Assembly: GCA_944372525.1 (NCBI GenBank)
Contig: CALVZL010000016.1
Coordinates: 1 to 42,938 of the forward strand
Length of the DNA stretch: 42,938 bases
Direction of reading: 5' to 3'
Source of the DNA: an uncultured Clostridia bacterium
GTDB taxonomy: Bacteria > Bacillota > Clostridia > Christensenellales > Borkfalkiaceae
This document shows positions 25,789-33,681 of the stretch, piece after piece (the stretch's first letter is position 1; the number at the start of each line of letters is the position of its first letter). The translations under genes were made by a program, and so were the position numbers. The notes below the pieces were generated by a model. The model was not told the DNA's origin and did not search any database. It was given only the letters and a program-made list of their open reading frames with translations.

Positions 25789-27363
25789 ATGTTACAGGTA
25801 ACCGGGGTCAGTCTGCAATACGGAAGCAAAAAACTGTTTGAGGACGTCAACCTCAAATTCACAAACGGGAATTGTTACGGAATTATCGGTGCCAACGGGG
25901 CGGGAAAATCCACGTTTTTGAAGGTGCTCTCCGGAGAAATCGAGCCGAATAAGGGGGAAGTCTCTCTGGGAAAGAACGAACGGATGTCCGTGCTCGCACA
26001 GAATCAGAACAAATACGACGAGGAGACGGTGCTTCGCACGGTCATGCTCGGACATCGTCGTTTGGTCGAGATCATGGACGAGAAAGACGCGCTCTATGCG
26101 CACGCAGAGTTCAGCGAGGAGGACGGCGTGCGCGCGTCCGAACTGGAGAGTGAATTTGCCGAACTCGGCGGCTGGGAGGCGGAGAGCGAGGCACAGACGC
26201 TTTTGAATGAATTGGACATTCCCGTTCCGCTCCACGACAGACGGATGGGGGATCTGGATGCGAAGCAAAAGGTCCGCGTTCTGCTCGCGCAGGCGCTGTT
26301 CGGCAATCCCGACGTGTTGCTTCTGGATGAACCGACCAACAACCTCGACCTCAAGACGGTGCGCTGGCTGGAAAACTATTTGCTTGATTTTGAAAATACC
26401 ATCATCATCGTCTCGCACAATCGGCACTTTCTGAATAAAGTCTGCACGCACATCTGCGATGTGGATTTCGGGAAGATCAACCTCTATTTGGGAAACTATG
26501 ACTTTTGGTATCAGACTTCGCAGCTTCTTGCCAGGCAGCAGAAGGACGCCAACAAAAAAGCGGAGCAGCGCGCCGCGGAACTGAAAGAGTTTATTGCCCG
26601 TTTTGCCGCGAATGCGAGCAAATCCCGCCAGGCGACTTCACGCAAAAAGGAACTGGAACGGCTCACCATCGTCGATTTTCAGCCTTCGCTCCGAAAATAC
26701 CCGTTTATCGACTTCAAATATGAACGGGAGATCGGGAACGACATTCTTTTCGTTGAGGGGCTGACAAAGGTCGGATATTTCCGGGACCTTTCGTTTACCG
26801 TGCAAAAGGGGGACAAGATCGGGATTCTTTCCGAGCAGTCTACCTCGACGAGCATGCTTTATGAGGTGCTTACGGGGAAGGTGCAGGCAGACGCGGGGAC
26901 GATCCGTTGGGGAAAGACCATTGAGGTCTCCTATTTTCCGCAGAACAACGAGGATTATTTTGCGGGAAGCGATCTTACATTGATCCAGTGGATCTCTCAG
27001 TTTTCCAAGGATCACTATGAGGAATATCTCCGCGGCTGGCTCGGAAGAATGCTCTTTTCCGGAGAAGAGGCGCTCAAATCTGCAAAAGTACTTTCCGGAG
27101 GGGAACGTGTGCGCTGTATGCTTGCCAAGATGATGCTCGAGGGGGGAAATTTTCTTATCTTTGACGAGCCGACGAATCACCTCGATCTCGAATCGATTAC
27201 GGCGCTCAACAACGGACTCACTTCCTTCAAGGGATGTATGCTTTTGACTTCTCATGACCAGGAGCTGATGAATACGGTCTGTAATCGCATCATCGTGCTC
27301 AACGGGACAAAGGTCTACGATAAAATGACGACGTTTGACGAATATCTCGATTCGATCGGGTGA
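25789..27363 (+). CDS. ABC-F family ATPase with one degenerate ATP site
   Basis: ABC-F proteins are soluble twin-ATPase proteins that act on ribosomes (translation rescue, antibiotic protection). The 524-residue product resembles the YbiT/YkpA branch. Domain 1 has Walker A GANGAGKS at 34-41 and Walker B LLLDEPTNNLD. Its signature, however, reads LDAKQ at 156-160 instead of LSGGE. Domain 2 has a good signature LSGGE at 435-439, but its Walker A reads SEQSTSTS at 348-355, with Thr where the catalytic Lys should be. By the known head-to-tail geometry, both defects fall in the same composite site, leaving site 1 intact. The start is taken at 25789; an ATG nine bases earlier is too close to the GAGG. 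A 12-bp terminator follows. Confidence 0.9.
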   Translation: MLQVTGVSLQYGSKKLFEDVNLKFTNGNCYGIIGANGAGKSTFLKVLSGEIEPNKGEVSLGKNERMSVLAQNQNKYDEETVLRTVMLGHRRLVEIMDEKDALYAHAEFSEEDGVRASELESEFAELGGWEAESEAQTLLNELDIPVPLHDRRMGDLDAKQKVRVLLAQALFGNPDVLLLDEPTNNLDLKTVRWLENYLLDFENTIIIVSHNRHFLNKVCTHICDVDFGKINLYLGNYDFWYQTSQLLARQQKDANKKAEQRAAELKEFIARFAANASKSRQATSRKKELERLTIVDFQPSLRKYPFIDFKYEREIGNDILFVEGLTKVGYFRDLSFTVQKGDKIGILSEQSTSTSMLYEVLTGKVQADAGTIRWGKTIEVSYFPQNNEDYFAGSDLTLIQWISQFSKDHYEEYLRGWLGRMLFSGEEALKSAKVLSGGERVRCMLAKMMLEGGNFLIFDEPTNHLDLESITALNNGLTSFKGCMLLTSHDQELMNTVCNRIIVLNGTKVYDKMTTFDEYLDSIG

Positions 27364-27396
27364 GCTTTTTCAGAAAACGAGACAAAATCGCAGATG

Positions 27397-27428
27397 CAAG
27401 GGCGGCAAATTTTGCTGCCCTTGTTTTT
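27397..27428 (+). terminator. Rho-independent terminator after the ABC-F gene
   Basis: A 12-bp stem (one G-U pair) with a short loop, 27397-27423, is followed by five T. Confidence 0.9.
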
Positions 27429-27469
27429 CAAAAATGGCAGTCAACGCTTTTTTCTCCCTTGTTTTGCGT

Positions 27470-27475
27470 TATAAT
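27470..27475 (+). promoter_or_regulatory. Probable -10 box before the tail-like gene
   Basis: TATAAT at 27470-27475 lies 29 bases before the ATG, but no good -35 is visible at 16-18 bp spacing. The ribosome site AGGGAGG is strong. Confidence 0.5.
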
Positions 27476-27504
27476 GGTCGCGGAAAAAGATTAGGGAGGA
27501 AATC

Positions 27505-29184
27505 ATGTCACAAGTAATTTCGGTGACCGTGCGAAATAAGGTTGCCACAACGGATTTTGAAGAGATCATCTCTTTTAACAGCATCTATTGTCTGCAGTTT
27601 TCTTTTGACGAAGAATGGGAGGAGTTTTCTCAGCGTGTTGCTGTCGTTTTTTGGGCGGGAGGCTGTGCTGAGGCGTTGTTTACGGGGTCGGAGTGCGAGA
27701 TGCCCGCAGTTCTTTCGCCGGACTGCGACTGCGTTTTTCTCGGTGTGTACAGCATGCATTCGAACCGAAGGATTGCATCGTCTTTTGTGCGAATTGCCTG
27801 TCAGCCGGGTGCGCACGGCGTGCCGCATGAAAAAAAGAGCGCCTCGCTTCATGAGCAGATCCTGAATTTTCTGAACAAGCAGGATTGGTCGATCTTTGCC
27901 GAAAAAGTCGCCGCAGGGACTTATTCTGCCGTTAAAGTAAACAAATACGGACTGGTAACACAGGGTTGCCGCTCGGTCGAAGTCGGTGTCGAGGGTCAGG
28001 AGCAGCCGAGCGACGAGCTTGTTTTGGGAGGCCTATTCTTCCGTCTTGAGAACGGGATCTATACTCTGTGTTACAGGACGGAAGCCGGATGCATCCAGCT
28101 GCCGCTCCCGGGCGGACAGCTCGGTGCCGCTCTGACGGTGGGAAGCAAAGTATACGATGGCTCGGAAGCGGTGACGGTGACCGGTTCTGATCTCGGATTG
28201 GCGGAGATTGCTTTCACGGGCGACTATGAAGACCTTCTGAACAAGCCGGAGGAGGCGGCGGTGACGTCGGTGAACGGTCTGACGGGAGACGTGACGATCG
28301 GAAAGAATGACCTGGGACTTGCGACGGTAGCGATCACGGGCGACTATGAGGACCTTCTGAACAAGCCGGAGGAGGCGGCGGTGACGTCGGTGAACGGTCT
28401 GACGGGAGACGTGACGATCGGAAAGAACGACCTGGGACTTGCGACGGTAGCGATCACGGGCGACTATGAGGACCTTCTGAACAAGCCGGAGGAGGCGGCG
28501 GTGACGTCGGTGAACGGTCTGACGGGAGACGTGACGATCGGGAAAAACGATCTGGGACTTGCGACGGTGGCGATCACGGGCGACTATGAAGACCTCACGA
28601 ATCAGCCTGTGCCGGTGCCTTCCGCAGGCGATGCGGGAAAGGCGATTGTAGTAAATCAGCAGGGGACATATTCTCTCAGTGCGGTTGGAGGCGGTTCGGC
28701 GGTGACGTCGGTGAACGGTTTGACGGGAGACGTGACGATCGGGAAAAACGACCTGGGACTTGCGACAGTGGCAATTACGGGAAGCTACGACGATCTGATA
28801 GGAAAGCCTCAGAACATTGTGACTTCCTTCAACGGACAGAGCGGAGCCGTATATCTTACCGCGGCGACGCTGGGGCTGGGCTTGGTTGAGAACAAGCGGC
28901 AGATGCCGCTCGACGACAGCGCATATAGCGGAATCAATGCCGATGAGTTGCTCGATACGGGTTTTTATTATGTTCATGGCGACGATTGGAATGTTTGTTC
29001 GAACGTACCTTTTTCCGAATCAAATCCGGACGAAGGCAATTGCGACTGGTTATTTCTTGTCTCAAATCACATGGACATGGGATATAACTGTACACAGATC
29101 GCTTTTTCTGCGCGCAGCGATTGCGCGATCCGCATCCGGAATTATTCAAGCGGCGCATGGGGAGAATGGAAGACAGTTTTGTAA
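27505..29184 (+). CDS. Orphan phage tail-fibre/baseplate-like protein with tandem repeats
   Basis: The 559-residue protein has three parts. The N-terminal 150 residues (VTVRNKVATTDFEEI, FSFDEEWEE, VVFWAGG) resemble the N-terminal domain of phage baseplate/tail proteins from gut Firmicutes. Residues about 233-424 are 40-residue repeats of the type TSVNGLTGDVTIGKNDLGLA, found in tail fibres and hyaluronidase-like tail proteins. The last 90 residues (LLDTGFYYVHGDDW, IRIRNYSSGAWGEWKTVL) match a pyocin-knob-like tail tip, a probable receptor-binding domain. There is no signal peptide and no other phage gene nearby. The start has AGGGAGG. Role unknown: domesticated tail part, prophage remnant, or part of a contractile device elsewhere. 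Confidence 0.78.
   Translation: MSQVISVTVRNKVATTDFEEIISFNSIYCLQFSFDEEWEEFSQRVAVVFWAGGCAEALFTGSECEMPAVLSPDCDCVFLGVYSMHSNRRIASSFVRIACQPGAHGVPHEKKSASLHEQILNFLNKQDWSIFAEKVAAGTYSAVKVNKYGLVTQGCRSVEVGVEGQEQPSDELVLGGLFFRLENGIYTLCYRTEAGCIQLPLPGGQLGAALTVGSKVYDGSEAVTVTGSDLGLAEIAFTGDYEDLLNKPEEAAVTSVNGLTGDVTIGKNDLGLATVAITGDYEDLLNKPEEAAVTSVNGLTGDVTIGKNDLGLATVAITGDYEDLLNKPEEAAVTSVNGLTGDVTIGKNDLGLATVAITGDYEDLTNQPVPVPSAGDAGKAIVVNQQGTYSLSAVGGGSAVTSVNGLTGDVTIGKNDLGLATVAITGSYDDLIGKPQNIVTSFNGQSGAVYLTAATLGLGLVENKRQMPLDDSAYSGINADELLDTGFYYVHGDDWNVCSNVPFSESNPDEGNCDWLFLVSNHMDMGYNCTQIAFSARSDCAIRIRNYSSGAWGEWKTVL
28201..28600 (+). repeat. 120-bp in-frame tandem repeats in the tail-like gene
   Basis: Units at 28201-28320, 28321-28440 and 28441-28560 have exactly 120-bp period (40 codons). 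Units 2 and 3 differ at three of 120 bases. A partial fourth copy begins at 28561, and another partial copy lies at about 28697-28780 after a 100-bp interruption. The high identity at DNA level suggests recent expansion or gene-conversion. Confidence 0.95.
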
Positions 29185-29220
29185 ACGAATCAAAAGAGGC
29201 AAAGGGCGCAAACTGGAGGT

Positions 29221-29475
29221 ATGCGCTATCAAAAAGTCTGTGTCGAAGTGACGGTGCGGTTTTTGAGAGAGGGCGGCATGATGCCGCTCTCTCTTCGTCT
29301 GGAGGACGGCCGCACATTTTTTATCGATCGCGTGCTCTCGTTCGGGCGCGCAGCCGCCCGCGTGGAAGCGATTTTGCCTGTGCGCTATCGCTGCATGATC
29401 GGAGGACAGGAAAAATTTCTCTATTTCGAAGAAGAGGGGCTGCGTTGGTTTGTGGAAATGCCGGTCGTTTCCTGA
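29221..29475 (+). CDS. Small conserved-looking protein of unknown function
   Basis: This 84-residue protein is rich in beta strands, with aromatic and charged alternation (YQKVCVEVTVRFLREGG, RYRCMIGGQEKFLYFEEEG). I do not recognise a named family. It begins 36 bases after the tail-like gene. A GGAGG lies only one base before the ATG, which is too close for normal use, so the true start or ribosome site may differ slightly. It ends 9 bases before the next gene. The short gaps suggest co-transcription of 27505-30324. Its coding character (no internal stops, even composition) is consistent with a real gene. Confidence 0.6.
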   Translation: MRYQKVCVEVTVRFLREGGMMPLSLRLEDGRTFFIDRVLSFGRAAARVEAILPVRYRCMIGGQEKFLYFEEEGLRWFVEMPVVS

Positions 29476-29484
29476 GAGAAGGGT

Positions 29485-30324
29485 GTGTTTTTCAGGGATA
29501 TGCACATACTGTTTCGGATGACTAAGCGAAGGGAGATCTGCGGGCTGTTCGATCGGATCAGAAAGATTTTTTCGACGTTGGCGGAATATCGATATACGAC
29601 GGTCGCGGGTGCGCTCGTCTTTTTTCTCATCATGTCCCTCGTTCCGTTCTTTTTTTGGCTCGTACTGCTTTTTGGCAGAAATCTTCCCGCGGAAGCGGTC
29701 TTTGCGTTGCAGATCTTTGATTGGGCAAAGGAGCTGCTTCACTTTGTTCACGATCATGTGGAAGGGGCGGCAACGGGGGCAAGCCTCTTTCTGATCGGCG
29801 CTACCCTGTGGTCGAGCACGGGGTTCTTTTATCACCTGAGGAGGATCGGAGAAATCATCTACGGAGAGCGGAGAAAGAAGCACGGATGGAAGGTGCGCCT
29901 TTCGGCGGCAGCGATTACCCTGTGTCAGATGCTTTTTTTTGCGGCGGCGGGAGGGATCGTGTTGGGCGCGAGCCTGTGGCTGCGCAAACTTTCCGCGCCG
30001 ATCTATTGTTTTGTCGTCTATTTGCTTGTTTTTGTGTTCGGAATCTTTGCTGCGTGGATGCTGAACGCTTATCTTTGTCCTTACCGTACCCGTCCCTCTG
30101 ATACGTTTTTGGGGAGTTTGATCACCGCAGCCGCGTGGCTGATCGCCAGCGTCGCTTTTTCCGTCTATCTTATGTTCGGAGACAAGAGTAAGTTATACGG
30201 CGCGCTTTCCGCCGTGATTGTCTTTTTTCTGTGGCTGTACTGGATGATGATCTGCCTTGTTGCGGGTGCTGTCTTTAACTGTACCCGATTCAAACAAAAA
30301 CAGCTGATCCGAAAAAAATTTTAA
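29485..30324 (+). CDS. YihY/BrkB-family membrane protein
   Basis: This 279-residue membrane protein of the YihY (formerly BrkB) family has about six membrane helices and the family motifs YTTVAGALVFFLIMSLVPFF (first helix) and GASLFLIGATLWSSTGFF. The late segment YGALSAVIVFFLWLYW is also characteristic. The function is not established; proposed roles include transport across the membrane. The start is a GTG at 29485 with AGAGAAGGG five bases upstream; an ATG at 29500 (MHILFRM) is an alternative. It runs almost directly into the next gene's promoter. Confidence 0.85.
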   Translation: MFFRDMHILFRMTKRREICGLFDRIRKIFSTLAEYRYTTVAGALVFFLIMSLVPFFFWLVLLFGRNLPAEAVFALQIFDWAKELLHFVHDHVEGAATGASLFLIGATLWSSTGFFYHLRRIGEIIYGERRKKHGWKVRLSAAAITLCQMLFFAAAGGIVLGASLWLRKLSAPIYCFVVYLLVFVFGIFAAWMLNAYLCPYRTRPSDTFLGSLITAAAWLIASVAFSVYLMFGDKSKLYGALSAVIVFFLWLYWMMICLVAGAVFNCTRFKQKQLIRKKF

Positions 30325-30344
30325 TGCCGTTCGCGCTTCTTCCG

Positions 30345-30373
30345 TTGACATGCGGCGGACGTTGTATTATAAT
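30345..30373 (+). promoter_or_regulatory. Promoter of the M3 oligopeptidase gene
   Basis: TTGACA (30345-30350) and TATAAT (30368-30373) match consensus with 17-bp spacing. They lie 21 bases after the YihY stop and 31 bases before the ATG at 30405. Confidence 0.92.
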
Positions 30374-30404
30374 TCCCCCCAAAGAATCGCTATCGGGAGG
30401 ATAT

Positions 30405-32111
30405 ATGGAAACAAAGGTTCCTTTTCGGGAGCTGCCCTACAGGCGCGTTGAAAAAGAGGAGATCGAGGAGGCGTTTCGCGTCTTTTTTCATGCCGCAGAG
30501 GGAGCGGAGAGCGCGGAGGATGTGATCCGTGCGAGGGAAGAGCTCATCGTCGCGCAAAAAAATTATGCAACGGCGGTGGCGCTTGCTTTTTGCCGATTCT
30601 CGCTCGATACGCGGGATGCTTTTTATAAAAACGAAACAGATTATTACGATAGGATGAGCCCTGTCATAAGCGCTTCTTATCATCGGTATTGTCGGCTCAT
30701 GCTCTCGTCGCCTTTCCGCAAAGGGTTGGAAGCAAAACTCGGAAGGGTGTTGTTTTCTAAGTTCGAGGCGGCGGTCAAAACGCATTCGGACGAGTGCATC
30801 GAGGACAAACAAGAGGAGAATGCGCTCGTCACGAAGTATTCCGAGCTCATGTCCGGACTCCTGTTTCCTTGGGAGGGAAGGCGGATCCCGCTTCCGCTTT
30901 TGAGCGGGAAATTGCAAGACGGAGATCCTTCGGTGCGATTCGCCGCGGCAAAGGCAATCGGAAAGGGCCTGCGGGAACGGTCGGAAGAACTGGACGAATT
31001 ATACGACAGATTGGTTTCCGTTCGTACACGCATTGCGCGGAAGTTGGGATATAAAAATTTCATTCCGCTTGGATACTGCCGCATGAACCGGACGGATTAC
31101 GACAGTGCGATGACGGCGCGCTTTCGGGCAAACGTTTTGCAGGACGTTGTCCCTGTCGTTTGCAGACTGAAGGAGGCGCTGAGACAAGAATTCGGGCTGG
31201 ACGTCTTTCGTTTTTCAGACAATGAGGTCTATTTAAGGAAGGGAAATCCCTCCTTCTCTCTGTCAGCGGAAGCTGCGTTTGCGGCGGCGGAAGAGATGTA
31301 CGATAAAATGGACGGGGAGATCGGGGCATATTACCGAACGATGAGGGAAGAAGAATCCTTCGACGTTTTGCCGCGCGAAGGAAAGTGCGGAGGGGGATTT
31401 TGCGAGAGCTTCCCCGCATACCGCCGGGAATTTATCTTTGCAAATTTCAACGGGACGACGGGGGACATCGATGTCTTTACGCATGAATTCGGGCATGCCT
31501 TTGCCATGCATGCCTGTGCGGAAGCCGGCACGGATTTCGAGGTCGGCATCGGCGGAATGGAGACGGCGGAATGCCATTCGATGAGCATGGAATTCTTGGC
31601 TTGGCCGTACATGGAAAAGTTTTTTCCCGGGAAAGCGCAGGAATATCGGTTCAAACATCTGGCAGACGCCCTCTCTTTCCTTCCGTACGGTTGTATTGTA
31701 GATGAATTTCAGCATATCGTCTATGAGAATCCCTCTATGACGCCGAAGGAGCGAAACAAGGCGTATCTCTCGCTGGAAGAAAAATATCGGCCCTATCTTA
31801 CTTATTGCGGGATCCCCTATCTGGAAGAGGGAACGCGTTGGCAGTACCAGGGTCATATCTTCCAATGTCCTTTCTATTACATCGATTATTGTCTTGCGCA
31901 GACGGTCGCGCTCGGATTTCTGCTGAGATCGCGGGAGGATGCCGAGAAGGCACTGGCGGAATACAAGCGTTTTGCGCGAACCGGAGGCTCGCTTCCCTTT
32001 GGCGCGCTCGTCGGCCGGGCGGGGCTGCCGGATCCTTTTCAGGCGGGGACGCTTCGCGGTTTGAGCAAACAAGCATGGGATCTTTTGGAGGAGCTTCGTC
32101 GGAAGATTTGA
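30405..32111 (+). CDS. M3-family oligoendopeptidase (PepF-like)
   Basis: This is a cytoplasmic zinc metallopeptidase that degrades oligopeptides. The zinc motif HEFGH is at about residue 357 (FTHEFGHAFAMHACA) with the third ligand downstream in GGMETAECHSMSMEFL. The C-terminal motif YYIDYCLAQTVAL, typical of family M3, is also present. Length 568 is close to PepF. The ATG at 30405 has GGGAGG eight bases upstream; the open frame back to 30324 overlaps the promoter and is not used. A strong terminator follows at 32211. Confidence 0.92.
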   Translation: METKVPFRELPYRRVEKEEIEEAFRVFFHAAEGAESAEDVIRAREELIVAQKNYATAVALAFCRFSLDTRDAFYKNETDYYDRMSPVISASYHRYCRLMLSSPFRKGLEAKLGRVLFSKFEAAVKTHSDECIEDKQEENALVTKYSELMSGLLFPWEGRRIPLPLLSGKLQDGDPSVRFAAAKAIGKGLRERSEELDELYDRLVSVRTRIARKLGYKNFIPLGYCRMNRTDYDSAMTARFRANVLQDVVPVVCRLKEALRQEFGLDVFRFSDNEVYLRKGNPSFSLSAEAAFAAAEEMYDKMDGEIGAYYRTMREEESFDVLPREGKCGGGFCESFPAYRREFIFANFNGTTGDIDVFTHEFGHAFAMHACAEAGTDFEVGIGGMETAECHSMSMEFLAWPYMEKFFPGKAQEYRFKHLADALSFLPYGCIVDEFQHIVYENPSMTPKERNKAYLSLEEKYRPYLTYCGIPYLEEGTRWQYQGHIFQCPFYYIDYCLAQTVALGFLLRSREDAEKALAEYKRFARTGGSLPFGALVGRAGLPDPFQAGTLRGLSKQAWDLLEELRRKI

Positions 32112-32210
32112 TCTTGCGGGGAGCTGCTTTTTGGGAGATCCGGTGTGGTTCGGACGGGTATGCCGACGGATCGATCAAAACGTGCGGCGAAGCGGGGAGA
32201 TTTGATAGAA

Positions 32211-32247
32211 AAAGAGCAGAGATTGGAACCTCTCTGCTCTTTTTTTG
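32211..32247 (+). terminator. Rho-independent terminator after the M3 peptidase
   Basis: A perfect 11-bp stem (32211-32221 with 32232-32242) is followed by a run of T to 32247. Confidence 0.93.
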
Positions 32248-32458
32248 TCGGATTCGGAAGAGTTTTCTTGCGGAGCAAATCATGACGGGCTTGAGAAAGG
32301 CGGGCGGGGGATCGGATCAAGCGTTCGAGGCTGCCCTGCAAAGCAACGGATTGTGAGCCGAGAGGATCTGAAAATGCGCAGAGGGACGAACGTTTTTCCG
32401 CAACAAAGCGGAAGCGGGAAATCGAGATTCCGCGGTCAGGCAGAAAAACGCGGAGTGC

Positions 32459-32489
32459 CGATCCCCGCGGAAAAAATCCGCGGGGATCG
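32459..32489 (-). terminator. Terminator for serC-serA
   Basis: A perfect 13-bp stem (32459-32471 with 32477-32489) has an A5 loop. On the minus strand a T5 run lies about ten bases beyond the stem. It is 41 bases beyond the serA stop on that strand. Confidence 0.7.
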
Positions 32490-32529
32490 GGAAAAAGGCA
32501 AAATCAGAAGACATTCGATGCGTTTCGTC

Positions 32530-33681
32530 TCAGAGAACTCGTACGCGGATGACGCCCGGAATGGCGCGCAGTGCGTCGGCGCATTCGACGTTCGGTCTTT
32601 CGTCGAGATCAAGCAAAAGATAGGCATAGTCGCCTTTGCTCAGATCCTGCATGTGCGCAATGTTGATCCCGCGCGAAGAGACGGCGGAAAGAATTTTCGA
32701 GAGAATTTCTTTTACGTTTTTATGGTGAACACAGACGCGGCAGACGCTTCGTCTCGGCATGCTCATGGCTGGATAATTCACGCTGTTCGCAATATTGCCG
32801 TTTTCGAGATAATCTGCAAGCTGTTTTGCCGCCATCAGAGCGCAGTTGTCCTCTGCTTCGGGCGTGCTTGCGCCGAGATGGGGAACGCAGATGATATTTT
32901 CCTTGCCGAGGAAACGGGGATCGGGAAAATCCGTCAGATAGCGTGCCACTTTCCCGCAGGCAACGCTTTCGAGAAGCGCTTCGCTGTCTACGAGTTCGCC
33001 CCGTGCGTTATTGATCAGGACGACGCCCTGTTTGCATGCGGAGAGGGCGGCGGAACCGATGAGGTTTCTTGTCTCTTCCGTAAAGGGGAGATGGAGCGTG
33101 ATAAAATCGGAAAGAGCGTAAAGTTCTTCAAGCGAGGGAACGATATGCACGCGGCTGTCCAAAAGCAGAGCATTTTTGACGGAGAAATAAGGGTCGTATC
33201 CTACGACCTTCATGCCGAGGCCCGTTGCAGCGTTGGCAACCGCCGTTCCGATCGCGCCGAGCCCGATGACGCCGAGCGCTTTTCCGAAAATTTCGCTGCC
33301 CGAAAATTTGCTCTTTCCCTGTTCGATGCGTTTGGAAAGATTTTCTTCGCTGCCGAGCGTCTGTACCCAATTTGCGCCCTCAATGATCTTTCTTCCGCCC
33401 AGAAAGAGCTCGCAGAGCACGAGTTCTTTTACGGCGTTGGCATTTGCACCCGGAGTATTGAACACGACGATTCCCTGTTTCGTGCATTCTTCCACGGGAA
33501 TGTTGTTGACGCCCGCGCCCGCGCGAGCGACGGCAAGCAGGTTGTCGGAAAAGTCGTAGCCGTGCATGGAAAAGGAACGAAGGATGATCCCGTCGGGATC
33601 GCTGACGGCGGCGGAATATTCGTATTCGCGAAGTACGGGATCGGCGACGGGGCTGATTTCGTTAAGTTTCAAAATTTTCAT
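32530..33681 (-). CDS. serA: D-3-phosphoglycerate dehydrogenase SerA
   Basis: SerA oxidises 3-phosphoglycerate, the first step of serine synthesis. The 383-residue protein has the NAD-binding loop LGVIGLGAIG and the D-isomer dehydrogenase motifs FNTPGANANAVKELVL and HLGASTPEAEDNCA. The C-terminal ACT domain of about 75 residues (VCRVCVHHKNVKEIL to the end) may allow serine feedback. The ATG at 33681 has AAAAGGAG at the correct distance on the minus strand; the frame upstream (33699) is not needed. It overlaps serC by 20 bases (33662-33681), so the two are translationally coupled. The usual order of the two genes varies between Firmicutes. Confidence 0.94.
   Translation of the reverse strand: MKILKLNEISPVADPVLREYEYSAAVSDPDGIILRSFSMHGYDFSDNLLAVARAGAGVNNIPVEECTKQGIVVFNTPGANANAVKELVLCELFLGGRKIIEGANWVQTLGSEENLSKRIEQGKSKFSGSEIFGKALGVIGLGAIGTAVANAATGLGMKVVGYDPYFSVKNALLLDSRVHIVPSLEELYALSDFITLHLPFTEETRNLIGSAALSACKQGVVLINNARGELVDSEALLESVACGKVARYLTDFPDPRFLGKENIICVPHLGASTPEAEDNCALMAAKQLADYLENGNIANSVNYPAMSMPRRSVCRVCVHHKNVKEILSKILSAVSSRGINIAHMQDLSKGDYAYLLLDLDERPNVECADALRAIPGVIRVRVL

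Larger units (their letters stand above)
32112..32529. other. Gene-free stretch between convergent genes
   Basis: This 418-base gap holds two terminators (32211-32247 and 32459-32489). A 24-codon open frame at 32281-32355 has a GGAG near its start, but no other support. Nothing else stands out. Confidence 0.6.

Noticed and set aside
28201-28780. CRISPR array
   Set aside because: The 120-bp units are contiguous coding repeats without spacers.
28033-28977. A 314-codon minus-strand frame rich in Arg and His over the tail-like repeats
   Set aside because: It is the shadow of the repeated coding region; its repeats simply mirror the plus-strand ones.
27505-29184. Diversity-generating retroelement target for the tail-like protein
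   Set aside because: No reverse transcriptase or template repeat is in the window, and the C-terminus looks like a pyocin knob, not a C-type lectin fold.
32281-32355. A 24-codon frame in the 32112-32529 gap
   Set aside because: A nearby GGAG is the only support; the position after a terminator and the lack of a promoter argue against it.
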